Shown: piece after piece, positions 23,161 through 23,427 of the stretch
Layout: every line of letters starts with the position of its first letter
Position numbering within the stretch: the first letter of the stretch is position 1
Source: JABSOG01 sp041583135
GTDB lineage: Bacteria > Pseudomonadota > Gammaproteobacteria > Enterobacterales > Alteromonadaceae
Assembly (NCBI GenBank): GCA_041583135.1
Contig: JBFHGJ010000093.1
Location: 1 to 23,427, forward strand
Direction of reading: 5' to 3'
DNA: 23,427 nt
Notes under the pieces: generated by a model
What the model was told of the DNA's origin: nothing
Database searches by the model: none
What the model saw: the letters and a program-made list of their open reading frames with translations, nothing else
Translations under genes and position numbers: made by a program

Positions 23161-23238
23161 CGACCAAATGTTATCGCGGATAAATGCGCGGGTTACAATT
23201 AATGCGGCTTAAAGGTGCGCATAGCACACCGTACATAA
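23136..23238 (+). repeat. Two copies of a GGTGCGCAT...GCACACC repeat
   Basis: Copies at 23136-23160 and 23214-23238 share GGTGCGCAT, one variable base, GCACACC, one variable base and TACATAA (23 of 25 bases). Each can fold GGTGCGC with GCACACC apart from one C-A mismatch. The first copy is fused to the last unit of the 93-bp array. CAATTAATGCGG at 23196-23207, between the copies, is an inverted copy of the CCGCATTAATTG found in the array. Confidence 0.75.
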
Positions 23239-23272
23239 GGCTCAATTGGTTTTGGGGTAATTTATTCCTATT

Positions 23273-23427
23273 TTATTTCTTTTGTGTCATTTGGTTAATT
23301 ATCTGCCACTGCGCTTCGGTGACGGGTTGAACCGATAGCCTGCCTTGTTTAACCAGCACCATATCGCTCAGTTCTGGGTGGGCTTTTATGTCTTTGAGTG
23401 GGATCACTTGATTGAGTTTTTCTACAA
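23273..23427 (-). CDS. EVE-domain protein, C-terminal 50 residues (5' end outside window)
   Basis: The frame entering from the right edge on the minus strand ends at TAA 23275-23273. It reads EKLNQVIPLKDIKAHPEL, SDMVLVKQGRLSVQPVTEAQW and a lysine-rich end. The segment P-L-x-x-I-K-x-x-P-x-L-x-x-M-x-L-x-x-x-x-R-L-S-V-x-P-V is the C-terminal signature of the EVE domain (PUA-like fold), which binds modified bases in other family members. The full length is probably about 155 residues, so about two thirds of the gene is missing. It is convergent with the repeat region. Its role in the cell is unknown. Confidence 0.85.
   Translation of the reverse strand, partial: VEKLNQVIPLKDIKAHPELSDMVLVKQGRLSVQPVTEAQWQIINQMTQKK

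Overview
The window is chromosomal DNA of a gammaproteobacterium, most likely from the Alteromonadales and Shewanella-like. I infer this from three things: the conserved block rsmI / lpoA-yraN-diaA-dolP, an A-type RNase P RNA gene beside it, and the style of the proteins. No rRNA, tRNA, integrase, transposase or CRISPR array is visible. The accessory character comes from intergenic repeats rather than from mobile genes.

Layout. (1) 1-935, plus strand: the 3' end of a small membrane protein, a lipoprotein with a TonB-like C-terminal domain, and a second small membrane protein. (2) 1017-5314: the envelope and division block. dolP, diaA, yraN and lpoA run leftward as one tight operon, divergent from rsmI. 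(3) 5318-6498: a non-coding block. It holds three 40-bp-spaced GTGTCAGACAC repeats, rnpB with a clear promoter, an array of copies of the rnpB 3' tail, and about 350 bp without a gene. (4) 6499-13540, minus strand: a five-gene operon encoding a BlaI-type repressor, an M56 membrane metalloprotease and a CzcC-CzcB-CzcA heavy-metal efflux system. A nearly identical 27-bp dyad lies upstream of the repressor gene and again inside the start of czcC. (5) 13793-15379: a B12-binding radical SAM protein. (6) 15481-20067: a CadC-like membrane regulator with a propeller-like C-terminus, divergent from a secreted S15-family (CocE/NonD) hydrolase. (7) 20186-21800: an FHA protein with a possible winged-helix tail, then a small secreted protein of unknown role. 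(8) 22033-23427: a Gln-rich protein of unknown function, about 790 bp of repeats (including a 93-bp structured tandem array), and the 3' end of an EVE-domain gene.

How the parts may work together. The envelope block supports PBP1A (LpoA), outer-membrane integrity (DolP) and replication initiation (DiaA). The BlaI/M56/Czc operon looks self-contained: the protease would inactivate the repressor under metal stress and release transcription of the efflux pump, with the paired dyads as candidate operators. The CadC-like regulator probably controls the divergent S15 hydrolase gene.

The least explained parts are the non-coding repeats. They are the rnpB tail array, a 36-bp element found in the sense direction downstream of three unrelated genes, the 93-bp array whose hairpin stems are largely maintained between units, and two families of short palindrome-plus-A-rich direct repeats.
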